A stretch of DNA of 5,102 nt from Desulfovibrio sp. Its GTDB lineage: Bacteria > Desulfobacterota > Desulfovibrionia > Desulfovibrionales > Desulfovibrionaceae. A program made the translations under genes and the position numbers. Position 1 is the first letter of the stretch, and each line of letters opens with the position of its first letter. The DNA is taken from positions 1-5,102 of the forward strand of contig JAISXC010000094.1 of assembly GCA_031270875.1 (NCBI GenBank). The letters run 5' to 3'. Shown in pieces: positions 4,958 through 5,102 of the stretch. Below the pieces are notes generated by a model, which was given only the letters and a program-made list of their open reading frames with translations, was not told the DNA's origin and ran no database searches.

Positions 4958-5102
4958 GAAGAACCTCCCCAACCATATGCCGGCCACAGAAAACAGCCGT
5001 GTCCGCGCTTTTCACGATTCTTGACGAGATACGCTGATAGGCGGTATCTGTTAACCGTCTTCCCAAACTGCCTGGAGACATTTTGTAAGCCCCGGTTGCC
5101 GC
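4954..5102 (-). CDS. Possible C-terminal end of an upstream gene (unrecognised)
   Basis: One minus-strand frame is open from the right edge to a TGA at 4954-4956, giving 48 residues (QNVSRQFGKTVNRYRLSAYL in the middle, ending YGWGGSS). The stop overlaps the primase-helicase ATG as ATGA, the usual form of translational coupling, which is the main argument that it is real. The basic sequence could belong to a small DNA-binding protein, but I do not recognise a family and no start is visible. The alternative is that this stretch is a leader with a promoter (see the 5026-5054 entry); the two readings largely exclude each other. A second open minus frame (ATG 5081 to 4764) runs out of frame into the primase gene and is less likely. 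Confidence 0.3.
   Translation of the reverse strand, partial: GNRGLQNVSRQFGKTVNRYRLSAYLVKNREKRGHGCFLWPAYGWGGSS
4964..4970 (-). promoter_or_regulatory. Ribosome binding site that sets the primase-helicase start
   Basis: GGGGAGG on the minus strand ends 6 nt before ATG 4957. No comparable sequence precedes the in-frame GTG at 4987, so this site decides the start. Confidence 0.75.
5026..5054 (-). promoter_or_regulatory. Candidate promoter with overlapping palindromic operator
   Basis: On the minus strand TTAACA (5054-5049) and TATCTC (5031-5026) are separated by exactly 17 bp and resemble a sigma-70 -35/-10 pair (5 of 6 and 3 of 6 matches). A 6-bp inverted repeat AGATAC...GTATCT (5027-5032 / 5044-5049, spacer 11) overlaps both boxes, as a repressor operator would. 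On the plus strand the same site shows TTGACG (5021-5026) and TATCTG (5045-5050) with an 18-bp spacer, so a divergent promoter is also possible. Weak -10 boxes and the open frame across the site keep confidence low. Confidence 0.3.

Overview
The window looks like the mobilization and replication-initiation part of a mobilizable plasmid or integrated mobilizable element of a Gram-negative proteobacterium. The DNA is moderately GC-rich by eye, and every supported gene lies on the minus strand. The gene families match proteobacterial plasmids and elements. Nothing here fixes the species; a Desulfovibrionaceae-like host is only a guess.

Reading with transcription (right to left): (1) 4954-5102 is the start of the module. 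It holds either the end of an upstream gene that overlaps the next start by ATGA, or a promoter with a 6-bp palindromic operator. (2) 2216-4957 encodes a 913-residue primase-helicase: a TOPRIM domain followed by a DUF927 P-loop ATPase. (3) 1679-2215 is a 537-bp non-coding region with stacked inverted repeats, 9-bp repeats, a pyrimidine-rich direct repeat and a ColE1-nic-like sequence. It is the best place for oriT and perhaps a single-strand initiation site. (4) 1352-1678 encodes the relaxosome accessory protein MobC. (5) 1-1361 is an open relaxase frame of the ColE1 MbeA (HEN) type that runs off the left edge. (6) Inside it, in another frame of the same strand, lie a complete MbeB-like membrane/coiled-coil gene (86-622) and the start of an MbeD-like gene (from 82).

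The mob part therefore reproduces the ColE1 order mbeC-mbeA with mbeB and mbeD overprinted on mbeA. MobC and the relaxase would bind and nick oriT, and MbeB and MbeD assist the relaxosome or its transfer. The primase-helicase next door could supply replication or priming of the transferred strand. The more unusual points are the relaxase metal motif (His where ColE1 has Asn), a large nested inverted repeat at 1961-2040, and a 9-bp repeat (ACTGGACAA) that occurs inside the primase gene and again, inverted, just downstream of it.
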